Part shown: positions 24,151 through 34,827 of the stretch, one piece after another
Layout of the letters: each line of letters starts with the position of its first letter
Position numbering within the stretch: position 1 is the first letter of the stretch
Assembly (NCBI GenBank): GCA_029339505.1
Contig: JAQISU010000193.1
Location: forward strand, 2,449,501-2,513,500
Length of the DNA: 64,000 nucleotides
From: Unio delphinus
Lineage: Eukaryota; Mollusca; Bivalvia; Unionida; Unionidae
Reading direction: 5' to 3'
Position numbers and translations under genes: made by a program
Notes under the pieces: model-generated
Databases searched by the model: none
Seen by the model: only the letters and a program-made list of their open reading frames with translations
What the model was told of the DNA's origin: nothing

Positions 24151-26458
24151 CCGTATTTACCGCATATGTTGGGACACGAAAAAATAATTATTTTTTTTCG
24201 TGTCCCAGAACTTATGGTGAACTTTTTTTAAACCTTCATCATGTGTCCCAAGACTTAGGAAATGAAAAACATGTTCAATTCCCCCCCCCCCCCCCCAGCC
24301 AACAACTGGCCACACCGCATGTTACAATAAAATAGATAAATAAAATGCGTATTTGATCATAAAATAAAATAAACAAGAAACTAAACTTGTAATGTCATCA
24401 TTTATTCACATTTTTTGTCGACATTAGCATTTTATTAAAGGAAAAATATATCCACAAACTCCGTATGAGTAGCGCATGAATCCATTATCCATAGCGTAAT
24501 AGCTTTCGTCAGACAACGCAACACATTAGTCATTGACGTGAATATTGAGAAACGAATCATGTTTAGTTGTCCTCAAAGGTTTGAATGTTATGAAAATGAA
24601 AACTGGATTCCGCAAAATCACATATGAATGAGATAGAGAAAGAAAGAGTTAGAATTTTCAGCCCCATTGGTCGAAAGCAACTGACATTTACGCGTGATAC
24701 GGTGTAAGTTACAAAATAACCAAGAGTGTATTATATCCAGGGTAACAATATGACAATATCTCGCAAACTAAAATCATTATTAGAAATACATTCACTGCAA
24801 GTACAAATGACAATCTTTTTGATTCCATGGGATACAAAAAGTATTATTAAAACAAGTTAATGCTGTATATACTATTTACCGAATAACCAGTTTGTATCAA
24901 TTATGACTGCAGACGGCATATAACTGAAAGCCCAGGTGTTGAATAAACACACCTTGTAACAGCCATAAACTCATTGTTTGAACTTACTGGCAGGATATCA
25001 AATACAAAGGTTAATTTATTACAAAACAGACCGACCCCGGAAGCTGACATTGGATTCCTATTAGCGTGGAGATTTTTTTAAACTATGCATGTGTATACAA
25101 AGTCGGCCGACATAGGGAAGCCAAGGAAAATGACCACACGTCTCGTATTAAGAGTGCAGATAAACAAACAGTTGTGGACTGCATTTTGAAAGCAGTCGAA
25201 TCGCTTCAGGACAAGCCAGATCTGATCTGAAAATCATTTAAAGTTTGTGGGTACAGTCCTACCCATTTATCTTGTTATCCTCGGGCCCAAAGAAATAGTA
25301 TCGACATAGGCGGATGTTGAGATAAGTGGGGGCGGGGGGGGGGGGCCTGAAAAAAAAAGATTTAACATGAAGACAGTATCAGTGTGAAATACACTTGTAT
25401 ATTGATAAATTACATTTTGGTTACCTTTGTGTAATAAAATCCAAATTAAAATGCATTGATCACATCCTGATACGAAATTCAACGTCGGCATTCTCACATT
25501 ATCAAAAAATTTCACAGACCTCTTAGCGAGATGTACATCCATTAACTTCCTTACAAGCCAGATATTTAGTTTCCAGAAACTGTAAATTTAATTTGCGTTT
25601 TACCTTGCAGTTGGTAGCCATCGTAAATGTAAATAAAGTTAAAAACGAGACTTTCACAGCAAAAAAAAACTTGTTTTAATCACCGATCACTTTCAAATGT
25701 CTCGGAAAAGCGTAATCCGTATTTTCACACAATTTTTATATATGGAATTCAGAAAATCACGTATACAGGAGTCCTCTGTACGCATAAATTTCCTGGACTG
25801 TAAATTTAAGGGCTTGCTAATCCTGCTTCGACCACCTGTTGATTGGGAAATCGTGTTCATCAATTGATCCTTTTAGCTGTGCTGATATTTACAATCAGAA
25901 AATTCAGTGGCTGAATGACCCACAGATGTACATGCTGTCATTGTAAGAGTACATCTGATGAACATGACTCACAAGCGAGTCGGCAAGATCAAAGACTTAA
26001 CTAGCTGAAGAGTGGTGAGAAAATGTGCTGCTATGTTTTTTTGATCCGACCGCGACATCAAAAGCCTGGCGGCAAGATCAACTAATTGTTGAACAAAGTA
26101 TGGGTCGGAACTGGCAGTTTGTCGACATAAATTATTAGAAAACAAAGTACAGTCACTATCTACTGGTATATCTCTCTCTCTCCGTCTCTTTCTTTTTCTC
26201 TCTCTCTGAATATATTTTTACTAAAAGTGAAAACAAACAACACTCGGAGTTTTCTTTTTTAAAGTTTTGCTTAATAAAATATACGTTTGAGTACATTTTC
26301 TGACATGTACTTTTCGAATGATTTAAAAGGTGTCCCACAACTTACGACTCAAAAAAAGCTATGTGTCCCAGAATATACAGTGCACAAAAAAATTACTTTT
26401 AAAATAAAATTATGGTGTCCCAACAAATACGGTGTCCCAACATATACGGTAAATACGG
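24151..26458 (+). mobile_element. Pogo-like (Tc1/mariner superfamily) DNA transposon, inactive
   Basis: Terminal inverted repeats of about 27 bp start CCGTATTTACCG and end at TTGGGACAC, with one mismatch. A TA target duplication flanks them, and the interrupted minisatellite gives the exact empty site. TGGGACAC or its complement recurs near both ends (three on the left by 24255, four on the right from 26330), probably transposase-binding repeats. The interior has no long open frame; one fragment (25108-25260) resembles the C-terminal part of a pogo/Tigger transposase. A homopolymer C (24282) and G (25330) tract lie inside. Confidence 0.8.
25108..25260 (+). pseudogene. Pogo/Tigger-like transposase C-terminal remnant
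   Basis: One + frame reads SADKQTVVDCILKAVESLQD, then after a TGA, KSFKVCGYS. The pattern resembles the 'VVDWV..AW..IP.E.I..SFK.CGIS' segment found at the C-terminus of pogo-type DDE transposases and their domesticated relatives (family knowledge, recalled). It is the only transposase-like stretch in the element. A full transposase has roughly 500 residues. Confidence 0.5.
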
Positions 26459-27955
26459 TACATGCATGCTATTTGTGGTAATGTCACATAATTTTACAAT
26501 GGACCTTGAATAGACTACATGCATGCTATTTGTGGTAATGTCACATAATTAGCTACAATGGACGTTGAATAGACTATATGCATGCTATTTGTGGTAATAT
26601 CACATAATTAGCTTCAATGGACCTTGAATATACTACATGCATGCTATTTGTGGTAATGTCACATAATTAGCTACAATGGACTTTGAATAGACTACATGTG
26701 TGCTATTTTTGGTAATGTCACATAATTTTACAATGGACCATGAGTAGACTACATGAATGTTATTTGTGGTAATGTCACATAATTAGCTACAATTGTACCT
26801 TGAATAGACTACATGCATGCTATTTGTGGTAATGTCACATAATTAGCTACAATGGACCTTGAATAGACTACATGCATACTAATTGTGGTAATGTCACATA
26901 ATTAGCTACAATGGACCTTGAATATGCTACGTGCATGTTATTTGTGGTAATGTCACATAATTAGTTACAATGGACCTTGAATATACTACATGCATGGTAT
27001 TTGTGGTAATGTCACATAATTAGCTACAATAGACTTTGAATAGACTACATGCATGCTATTTGTGGTAATGTCACATAATTTTACAATGGACCTAGAGTAG
27101 ACTTCATGAATGCTATTTGTTGCAATGTCACATAATTAGCTTCAATGTACGTTGAATAGACTACATGCATGCTATTTGTGGTAATGTCACATAATTAGCT
27201 ACAATGGACTTTGAATAGACTACATGCATGCTATTTGTGGTAATGTCACATAATTATCTTCAGTGGACTTTGAATAGACTACATGCATGGTATTGCAGGT
27301 AATATTACATAATTAGCAACAATGGACCTTAAATAGATTACATGCATGCTATTTGTGGTAATGTCACATAATTAGCTACAATGGACTTTGAATAGACTAC
27401 ATGCATGCCATTTGTTTTAATGTCACATAATCATCTTCAGTGGACTTTGAATAGACTACATGCATGGTATTGCTGGTAATATCACATAATTAGCAACAAT
27501 GGACCTTAAATAGATTACATGCATGCTATTTGTGGTAATGTCACATAATTAGCTACAATGGACCTTAAATAGATTACATGCATGCTATTTGTGGTAATGT
27601 CACATAATTAGCTACAATGGACCTTGAATAGACTACATGCATGCTATTTGTGGTAATGTCACATAATTAGCTACAATGGACCTTGAATAGATTACATGCA
27701 TGCTATTTGTGGCAATGTCACATAATTAGCTCTACAATGGACCTTGAATAGACTACATGCATGGTATTTGTGGTAATGTCACATAATTAGCTACAATGGA
27801 CCTTGAATAGACTACATGCATGCTATTTATGGTAATGTCACATAATTAGCTACAATGGACCTTGAATAGACTACATGCAAGCTATCTGTGGTAATGTCAC
27901 ATAATTAGCTACAGTGGACCTTGAATAGACTACATGCATGCTATTTCTGGTTATG
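26459..27955. repeat. 59-bp minisatellite, right part (about 25 copies)
   Basis: Head-to-tail units of 'gactacatgcatgctatttg', 'tggtaatgtcacataattag' and 'ctacaatggaccttgaata'. ACATGCATG gives a palindromic ATGCAT in nearly every unit. Point variants (cttcaatgg, ttttacaatgg, tgcaggtaat) recur in pairs, e.g. near 27240-27300 and 27430-27490, suggesting block duplication of about three units. Confidence 0.95.
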
Positions 27956-28144
27956 TGGCCCAGCTGGAAACCTTAGATTTCATTACTCTGATGTAAGCTC
28001 TAAACACTGCTTTAAAAAGCAAGCTGAATAAAAGTGACGCATTCTGATTTACATTTTGAGGCACCAGATGGCCATTTGAGTGTAAAATAATGCAAACTGA
28101 GTTAAAAATAAAAAAATTACTCTTCAAAAATTGCTGTTACAACA

Positions 28145-28145
28145 G

Positions 28146-28173
<28 letters not shown>
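28145..28173. repeat. (CA)n microsatellite
   Basis: About 14 CA units in intron 7. Confidence 0.95.
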
Positions 28174-28176
<3 letters not shown>

Positions 28177-28687
28177 CCAATCATATTAATGTGGAAGAAA
28201 ATTGTACGATTATTTATTTTTTATGTAAGTCTGTCCAGTTTTAAAGTCAGGCACATTTTGACATCATTATATTATAGGACAAACAAGCATTTTCTCCTTG
28301 GATAAGATGAAAATAAATCCACTATATATAAGTATAGTAATAGAGTAAAAGCAGATATAAAAGAATAAAATCTGTATTTTGTACTGCAGAAGTTTTGATA
28401 AATAAAATTTTTACACTTTTAGTTGAAAACTTTGCTTATTATTTAGTAAGATAAAGATGGTGGTTTAAATACAAGTAATTTAGAATGCAATGATGTAGAG
28501 ACGTGTTATCGGAGATACTTTGTGTAATATTCCAGTAGTTACTAAAAGAGGAAAAATCAAAGATTCCAATATATCAATCGCAATGAAAATGTAAAACGCA
28601 TCTCTAATCGTTTACGATGAACTGGTGATAGGTGATGCAATGCCAGCTGATCTCAGCATGAAACGAAAATAAGTAGTTCTTCTAAGA

Positions 28688-29005
28688 GATCCAATATCTG
28701 ATAAAGATGCCGCAACAAAGAAATACTTAGACAGTAACTATATTTTCATAGATAACAAATTATTCACGATGTGAGCTGAGTATGACGTTTACAAAAATAT
28801 GTTTTTGAATGCTTGTCGAAATTTCCAGAAACTTAATAAATTTGGTGAAGACTTCTTTGGAAATCCACCTTCAGTTGATGTAAATCTTAATGAAATTAAA
28901 ACAGCTATAACAGATATTGAAACATTCAGAAAATCTCTGGATGATATTAAAAATATTAATCAGATTAAAATTCCCTACAAACAGATCACAAATCAGGACC
29001 ATTAA
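28688..29005 (+). pseudogene. Virus-like protein with a 'DPISDKDAATKKYLDSNY' segment, broken
   Basis: The frame starts in decayed sequence near 28640 (MKRK-like), reads DPISDKDAATKKYLDSNY, meets a TGA at 28772, and continues in the same frame from 28799 to 29005 with LNACRNFQKLNKFGEDFF and a heptad-like Ile/Leu C-terminus. 'D(P)..(D)(D)(A)(A/V)TK(K)YVD' repeats occur in fibre-like proteins of phages and of virus-like elements in invertebrates (recalled). Possibly a spike or fibre component; inference. Confidence 0.45.
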
Positions 29006-29110
29006 CATGGTCACAGAAAAAACAACTATCAAACATATCGTATAAGTCACTGGTGTTTACAGGTTGTTTGTGTTTAGCGGTGCAAAATTTGAGATATTTA
29101 TAACGTATAC

Positions 29111-29287
29111 ATGGCGGCACTCAATCAATACGTTTTCTGGAACAGTTATGTGTCTATTGCATTAATTTTAAATAACAATGATGAAGAAATATTTATTATG
29201 GAAGCATCTGATAACAAATTAAACAACACAACTTACTTGTGGTGTCTGGAATTCATCACTGACACACATCAATTAACTACTAAGTAA
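29111..29287 (+). CDS. Short hypothetical protein in the virus-like cluster
   Basis: 58 codons from ATG 29111 (MAALNQYVFWNSYVSIALIL...) to TAA, with alternating hydrophobic residues. No homology recognised. Position between two virus-like genes is the main reason to list it. Might be the 5' part of a longer, truncated gene. Confidence 0.35.
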   Translation: MAALNQYVFWNSYVSIALILNNNDEEIFIMEASDNKLNNTTYLWCLEFITDTHQLTTK

Positions 29288-29482
29288 ATAATACAGTGAG
29301 TCTTCATATTGATTTTGCAGTAATTTATAGATACAATCAGGCATGTACATAGCAAACTAAACTGAACAATATCGTTGATGATTATACAATAAAAGAAAAA
29401 ATACAATCAGCATATAATTACTATTGACATAATTGTTTATTCCGTATCGGCTGTTATCTATGGAGTCGGCGTATTATAATCA

Positions 29483-29818
29483 ATGACAGCAACGACTTCG
29501 CCAGTAGTTCTGATAATTTGTGTTTCAACTGCAGTAACAATTACTGGTCTTCTCAATATAATTTCAAAAAATATATCATGCACAAATACAAAACTGCATG
29601 AGTATATGGTAAAACTTTCTACAGCAGCAGCGGCATATTCCAAATTATCATTGTTGATAATGGCATGCCTTAGCGATGGAATAATATCAGATTTTGAATT
29701 TGATATGATGACTAAGGTTTACCAAGATGGTACAATTTTGTCTACATTACCAAATTATAATTTGGATAATAACAATAATAATAACAATACAACAATAACG
29801 AATTCAGCAGATTGTTAA
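29483..29818 (+). CDS. Membrane-anchored protein of the virus-like cluster
   Basis: 111 codons from ATG. Residues about 6-25 form a hydrophobic, probably membrane-spanning segment (SPVVLIICVSTAVTITGLL). A helical part with KLHEYMVKLSTAAAAYSKL follows, then ACLSDGIISDFEFDMM, and an Asn run (microsatellite-derived) precedes the stop. The layout (TM helix, Lys/His-rich helix, 'L.DG.IS..EF' near the C-terminus) resembles a small protein family I recall from virus-like elements in cnidarian genomes. The frame is intact. Function unknown. Confidence 0.45.
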   Translation: MTATTSPVVLIICVSTAVTITGLLNIISKNISCTNTKLHEYMVKLSTAAAAYSKLSLLIMACLSDGIISDFEFDMMTKVYQDGTILSTLPNYNLDNNNNNNNTTITNSADC

Positions 29819-29974
29819 GAATACAATACCATTACAAACAACTATAATCTCAGTAAACTCAAAAAATTCTGAATTTAATACTATTTTTCCAACTGCTATT
29901 TCCGTAAGCGAAATAGCACTTTGCACGATTTGAGTATATCATACTTGGCTAAATATTAGATCAAAATCATCATG
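29819..29974 (+). pseudogene. 'FPTAIS' virus-like protein, broken copy A
   Basis: The + frame reads TTIISVNSKNSEFNTIFPTA, then ISVSEIALC, a TGA, and VYHTWLNIRS. The same landmarks (TT..SV, EF, FPTAIS, a Lys/Glu-Ile-Ala-Leu step, VYH.W.NIRS) recur on the minus strand at 51107-50930. The 3' part is lost or unreadable. Role unknown; probably a minor virion or assembly protein by context. Confidence 0.5.
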
Positions 29975-30334
29975 AATATGACATGTTCGGTCAATGTAAT
30001 TTATCGGATACTCTCCAGGTCTTTGTTGATCTTGTTTATTGAGTCGAATATCAAGTCAAGTTCCAGGACAACAATAATTATATTCTAGAAGATGTTTTTC
30101 CCTGGGTATTTAGCCCACAGAGTTCCTGGTAATTTTCCTAACGAAGTAGCTATTTCACCACATGTTTTTTTTTTCAATATAAAATTTCTGTGTGGGTTAA
30201 AAATAAACTTTTATTGTGTTGTACCACATTGCACACACTTGTCCGTAACCGCACTCCTTTTATTTTTTGTTGTTTTAGTCATTATTGTATCTGTAGGAGT
30301 AGATGCTCTACATTTTACACAATATTTCTGCAAC

Positions 30335-30577
30335 ATGGACGCAATTGATTTTTCAGCGACAAGAAAACAAGAACCAGTCAGACATCATCTAGCACTACCA
30401 AATTCTATTCGAATGATAACAATAGGTCCATCTGGGTGTGGAAAAACACAACTGTTAATTGATCTTATAATGAGATGATTTAAATGGGATAAGTTATATT
30501 TAGTAGCACCATCCGTAGATGATCAGAGATTATACGTAGTACTTAAAAGATTTTTTAAAAAATGCAAACAGCAATGA
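30335..30577 (+). pseudogene. Packaging-type P-loop ATPase fragment, broken
   Basis: From ATG 30335: MDAIDFSATRKQEPVRHHLA, then SIRMITIGPSGCGKTQLLID with a Walker A (GPSGCGKT). A TGA at 30476 interrupts the frame, which continues in phase with FKWDKLYLVAPSVDDQRLY up to 30577. The N-terminal 'P..IRM...GPSG.GKT' and the 'WD.LYL.A.S' strand fit A32/FtsK-like genome-packaging ATPases of nucleocytoplasmic viruses and Mavericks. Walker B is not present, so the copy is truncated. The open frame upstream of the ATG (30092-30334) looks non-coding. Confidence 0.6.
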
Positions 30578-30579
30578 TC

Positions 30580-31916
30580 GAGTTTATTACCGATATTGAC
30601 GAAAAAATGTAACATTTTTAAAAAGAAAATTAGGGGTCTAGTGATAAAAATATTTTTATTTTAACGTTATTTAAACATTTTAATCGTCTCTTTACAAGGT
30701 TTATTTTGACTTTTGGATCCTTAAAAAAAGGTCGGCTCCCTGTCTCTTTTGGCTTTTTATCAATTATGACAGAAAGCATTCTGGTTTGAAGGGCATTCAG
30801 TTTTGTTCAAATGGTTCCAAGCTGCAATAAAAGTTGGCCACTGTCACTAAAATAGAAGACCTTCACCTTTCTTCAAATTTCTTTTTGCAAATGCTTACCA
30901 TAATTTTGCCAGATTTGATAACTCGAAGAGCTTTAAGATTTATACAAATCATGATGATTCAGCATCAAATATGTCCACAACACTAAAGATGGAAAGCTAT
31001 TAAAACAGCTTATTTCTATAAAACACTCAACAAGATATAGCCAGGTTTCAAGGAAGGCATCTTGGATTAATTTTTTTTATATTTATTGTGGACAAATGAT
31101 GTTGACATGACATCAGATATGAATGAAGATACAAAACGGGTGGAAACTATAAAACCATTGTTGATTACATATGAAATCAACAAAATTGGAAATTTGACAG
31201 AATGCTATCTTAAATAAGTCTCAAATATATTGACCAACCACATGGGAGCATGGTATCCCAGGCTGATTTGGGTCTCTTGTTTCTGTGTGGCATTCAAAGC
31301 ATAGCTTAAACAAACACATGAATAATTAATATGAATGAATTATATATGTGCATGCTTTTGAAGAAACCTGGGCTTTGGTAATTAATTTTCATTTACATAA
31401 TTAATGTATTTAAGCATTCTGTCATCATTAGACCATTAAACTTGATAATATTATGAGTGGAGATTGTGCAACACTGTTGACTTTTCCATTACAGATATGA
31501 CTATAACTTTGAAGTATTAAGATCCATTCCTTACAACTATAAGTACAGTTGCAGAACCCACATAATTTAATTAATATTTCTCTACTGAAAGCATATATTG
31601 TCAACATTAGTTCATGCATTGATTTCCAGCCTCAAACTCTGCCCTTATGTCATATTACAGATTTGAAGATAAAAAACCACACACACAGTTTCAAGGAACT
31701 AACAGCTGAATATACATGTATATGTTTTGGATGATTTGAAATTTATTATGAATATTTCTCATGAGCCAACAAACAAAATTATTGAAGTAAATTATTTCAA
31801 CTAGCAATGATAGAATTGAATTAAACAAAATGGCAGGAATACAGGATAACACTGGTGTTATATTAGGATCACAGTTTAATGAGGGGCTATATAGTTTGGA
31901 ATATTTTCCATTTCAG
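30580..31916. other. Intron 7 right part, no gene seen
   Basis: AT-rich, with short open frames only. A normal pyrimidine-rich acceptor (ATTTTCCATTTCAG) ends it. Confidence 0.5.
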
Positions 31917-32279
31917 GACAAGCAGATGCTATATCCTCTTGCAAGGAATCTGCAACAATGCCAACATCAAGTCCAAGGCCAGAAGACACATCTGAAGTTA
32001 AGGTTCTGAAGCTGCAGAAGAGTTTGAAGGAAATGTCTACTGCTGATGATAATGGCATTCAAGTATGTCACCTGGGTCGTCCATCTGGATCTTCTGCAGG
32101 AAACATGAGAGCCCAGCTTAATGAGACAGAGTCTGTGTTCAACCAACGGGTGCTTGTGGATCTTGCCAAGTCCATTGGAATTATTAAGTCTCCATATGGG
32201 ACATTTGGTACAGGGTTTCGAGTTGGATGCAGTTACATCATGACTGCAAAACATGTTAAAGACTATATTCTCAATGCAG
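31917..32279 (+). CDS. FAM111-like protease gene, exon 8 (His-bearing part of the domain)
   Basis: 363 bases, phase 1 at both ends, donor GCAG/GTTTGT. The first half is a Ser/Pro/Lys-rich linker. The domain begins around FNQRVLVDLAKSIGIIKS and includes GTFGTGFRVG, then SYIMTAKHV with the catalytic His (residue 353 of the model). Trypsin-like proteases of the FAM111 type have this 'GTGF......(I)LT..HV' order. The frame runs on past the donor for about 35 codons, but those are Phe/Leu/Ile-rich intron sequence. Confidence 0.85.
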
Positions 32280-33246
32280 GTTTGTTATATATATTTAATT
32301 TACTTGTTTGTCTGTTCGCTTTAATGTTTCTTTTTAAAATTTCTTTATATGTTTGCAGGACTTTACCTTGTCCAAAACCGAGTTAATTTATGCTTGACCT
32401 GGTTGACTCTTTATTTTTTAAATTTTTTGTATGTAAACAGTACTAATAGCTTCATTATTCTCTGTTTGTATAAAATTATTAACTTAATTATTATTCAGGT
32501 AAGCCTGTTGATTTTAGATCAGGGTTTTGGAGGTTCCTAAACAAATTCTATTGGCTATTTGATGTGAATAAACATGACTCACTAGACAATTCTGAAAGGT
32601 TATTTTCCATTTGGTAATGGTTGTTTTTTTAAATGCTAATGTGACCTGAGGTGAAGCATAAAACTATATTATCTTGTGACTAAGGATTTTACCAGTCATG
32701 CTTTAACATTTAGCACTTTAAGTTGTATTATGTTGTGACCAGTTTGGACTGAATTTCTTTGTCTTTAAATTATTGAATTTAAGCGATTATTTTCTCTGGA
32801 AATATAAAAGTACTGTGACAAAATTCTTGGATAAACACATACTGAATTCAAACCTGGAATAATATTTCTGTGATTCAACAAGAGATTATTGATACAACAG
32901 TTCTTCATAGACCATAACAGACACTGCATCACCTTCAATTTTGATCTCTTTGGACTGAGTTTTATTTGGGACTTTGTATTATTCGGACTTGTGTTGTTAA
33001 TTCTTTATTTATTTTTGGATTTAATTCACAATACCATAATTTTATGTTCCTCTCACTGTTGTTACATTGTATTCTAGGGAATAATATTATTTGTCACATT
33101 TTGCAATCCTTGTCTTCTTCTTTCTTTTCTGTTACTTATTTTAAGAGCATATAATCATAACAGGTTAGTACTCTTTATTGTTGATCATTTGTTGAAACTG
33201 ATGCTCATGAGATTTGTGCCAAGCAAGGCTTCCATTACCAAGTCAT

Positions 33247-33487
33247 TGGTGGCCAAGTGATCTAAAGCGCTATCCATTCCGGATCACTGCCATCTCACCT
33301 ATGTCTGCATGGGTTCGAGTCTCAGATTCAACCAATGTGGGTATGTGAGAAAGCTTGCCAGTAGCTTCTCGTGGGTCGGTGTTTTTTTTCCAGGGGTTTT
33401 CCCTGGCTTCTTCCTCCACCATTAATACTGGCTGCCATGTATAGCCTATCATGTGTTGAAACATGATGTTAAATCCAACAGCAACCA
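33247..33487 (+). repeat. tRNA-derived SINE, second family, best-preserved copy
   Basis: Head with A box (TGGCCAAGTGATCTAAAGCG) and B box (GGTTCGAGTC), a body with 'gtatgtgagaaagcttgcca', 'gtagcttctcgtgggtcgg' and 'ttcttcctccaccattaata', and an end 'atgttaaatccaacagcaacca' of the (AAC)-rich kind. Four copies of this family are in the window. Confidence 0.85.
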
Positions 33488-33778
33488 AGTTACTGCATTC
33501 ATGAGGAGGATTATTTCTCTTGCCCACCATATACTATATTTGTTCTGCAAAAATACTGAGAGTTTTAACTTATCTAAGTGTGAAAATGAGCTTTGATGAT
33601 GTCAAACAAAGGCTGTCATAATGGTAAAGTATGAACTTATGAACACCTTGGGAAAGATAGATGTTTCTGTCTAATTATATAAATATGACATTAGGCATAA
33701 ATGTCCCTTGGAGAAGAAGCATGGAATCCCACCCTCATCACCACTATCTTGTGGATTAGGTGATTAGGCATTAGTCAC

Positions 33779-33780
<2 letters not shown>

Positions 33781-33834
<54 letters not shown>

Positions 33835-33875
33835 GTAGATAGGTAGGTATGATGTGTGTGTGTGTGTGTGTGAAA
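33781..33875. repeat. (TA)n and (TG)n microsatellites
   Basis: About 25 TA units (33781-33831) and, after a GTAG-rich spacer, a TG run near 33853-33872. Intron 8. Confidence 0.95.
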
Positions 33876-33981
33876 ATCATTTATAACAAATCACTTATTT
33901 TTAAACTATACTTTTGTTGATATATCCAATGATGCAAAACTTGTTAAAGCTACACTAGAATTGATGATCAGAACTTTTCTT

Positions 33982-34100
33982 CACCACATGGAAGAAAATA
34001 GTCCCTTCTTTGAATTCATGAGGGATAGAGCTATTTCACCCACATGGAAGAAAAATTGTCCATTCTTTGAATTCATGAGGGATAGAACCATTTCACCCAC
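33982..34100. repeat. About 59-bp tandem duplication
   Basis: 'ccacatggaagaaaa', 'ctttgaattcatgagggata' and 'atttcaccca' occur twice in succession. Non-coding. Confidence 0.85.
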
Positions 34101-34145
34101 AACTCATCTGAGCTTCTTACCTGCACATAAATTGTAGTCATATAG

Positions 34146-34557
34146 TAGATATGGTTCTTTTATATAAATGTCTACATGGAACTGCACCAGAGTATCTTCA
34201 GGACTTATTCAGGCCTTTTTCAACACAATACCAGTTGAGATCTCACATGGAAACCTTCTAGTACCAAAACCAAGAACAGAGCAATTCAAATAGAGTTTTC
34301 AATACTCTGGTACAGTTCTGTGGAATAAGCTTCCACTACATGTAAAATCGGCTGAAAATATTAGAGTATTTAAGAAGAGATATCAGGAGCATGCATGTGT
34401 TTCTAATAGATAATGGAATTTAGTATTTTAATATGAAACATGCTAATGTAAGCACTAATTATTGCCTCTTCACACAATGTGCATTTGTTATACTCTCATT
34501 AAGAGGGCCTCAAGGGAGAATAGTCCTTGACTAATGAGTCACCCTCTATACATAAAG

Positions 34558-34600
<43 letters not shown>
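34146..34600 (+). mobile_element. 5'-truncated copy of the L2/CR1-like LINE
   Basis: Near-identical to 5722-6150 (last part of the RT frame and 3' UTR), with a few substitutions, a 4-base deletion near 34238 and one Lys codon changed to TAG (near 34291). Ends in (ATT)n of about 13 units. In intron 8 and in the same orientation as the longer copy. Not coding. Confidence 0.9.
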
Positions 34601-34601
<1 letters not shown>

Positions 34602-34827
34602 TATGGTTGACAAGGTTGACTTACATTGGGAAAATCCTGAGATAACTCTTGCAACTGGATAAGAAAAAAATATCTTTTGTCTCATAAATGCTATTCTTTG
34701 AAGTTTGTTCTCCACAAATTAAACGTTTTGAAACAATGGAGGACAGTGTTGATGAAAATGACTTATTAGCAGTACCTGTAGCAAATTGCAAGGCAATAAC
34801 TTTAACCACAATGTATTTCTTTTCTAG

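Larger units (their letters stand above)
28600..30577 (+). mobile_element. Remnant of a Maverick/virophage-like DNA element (virus-derived cluster)
   Basis: Five short, closely spaced + strand coding remnants sit in intron 7: a 'DAATKKY' protein, a 58-codon frame, a membrane-anchored protein, a 'FPTAIS' protein and a packaging-type ATPase fragment. Tight packing, a shared strand and an ATPase of viral packaging type point to an integrated DNA virus or virus-like transposon. Several members carry stops, and no polymerase, integrase, major capsid gene or terminal repeat was found, so it is incomplete. A related fragment lies at 50460-51107 on the other strand. The precise virus group cannot be set from sequence alone. 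Confidence 0.55.

Noticed and set aside
23905..27955. CRISPR-like array
   Set aside because: Units are contiguous 59-bp repeats without unique spacers, inside a eukaryotic intron.
30092..30334. N-terminal extension of the P-loop ATPase
   Set aside because: Phe/Val/Leu-rich translation without similarity; the ATG at 30335 starts the recognisable part.
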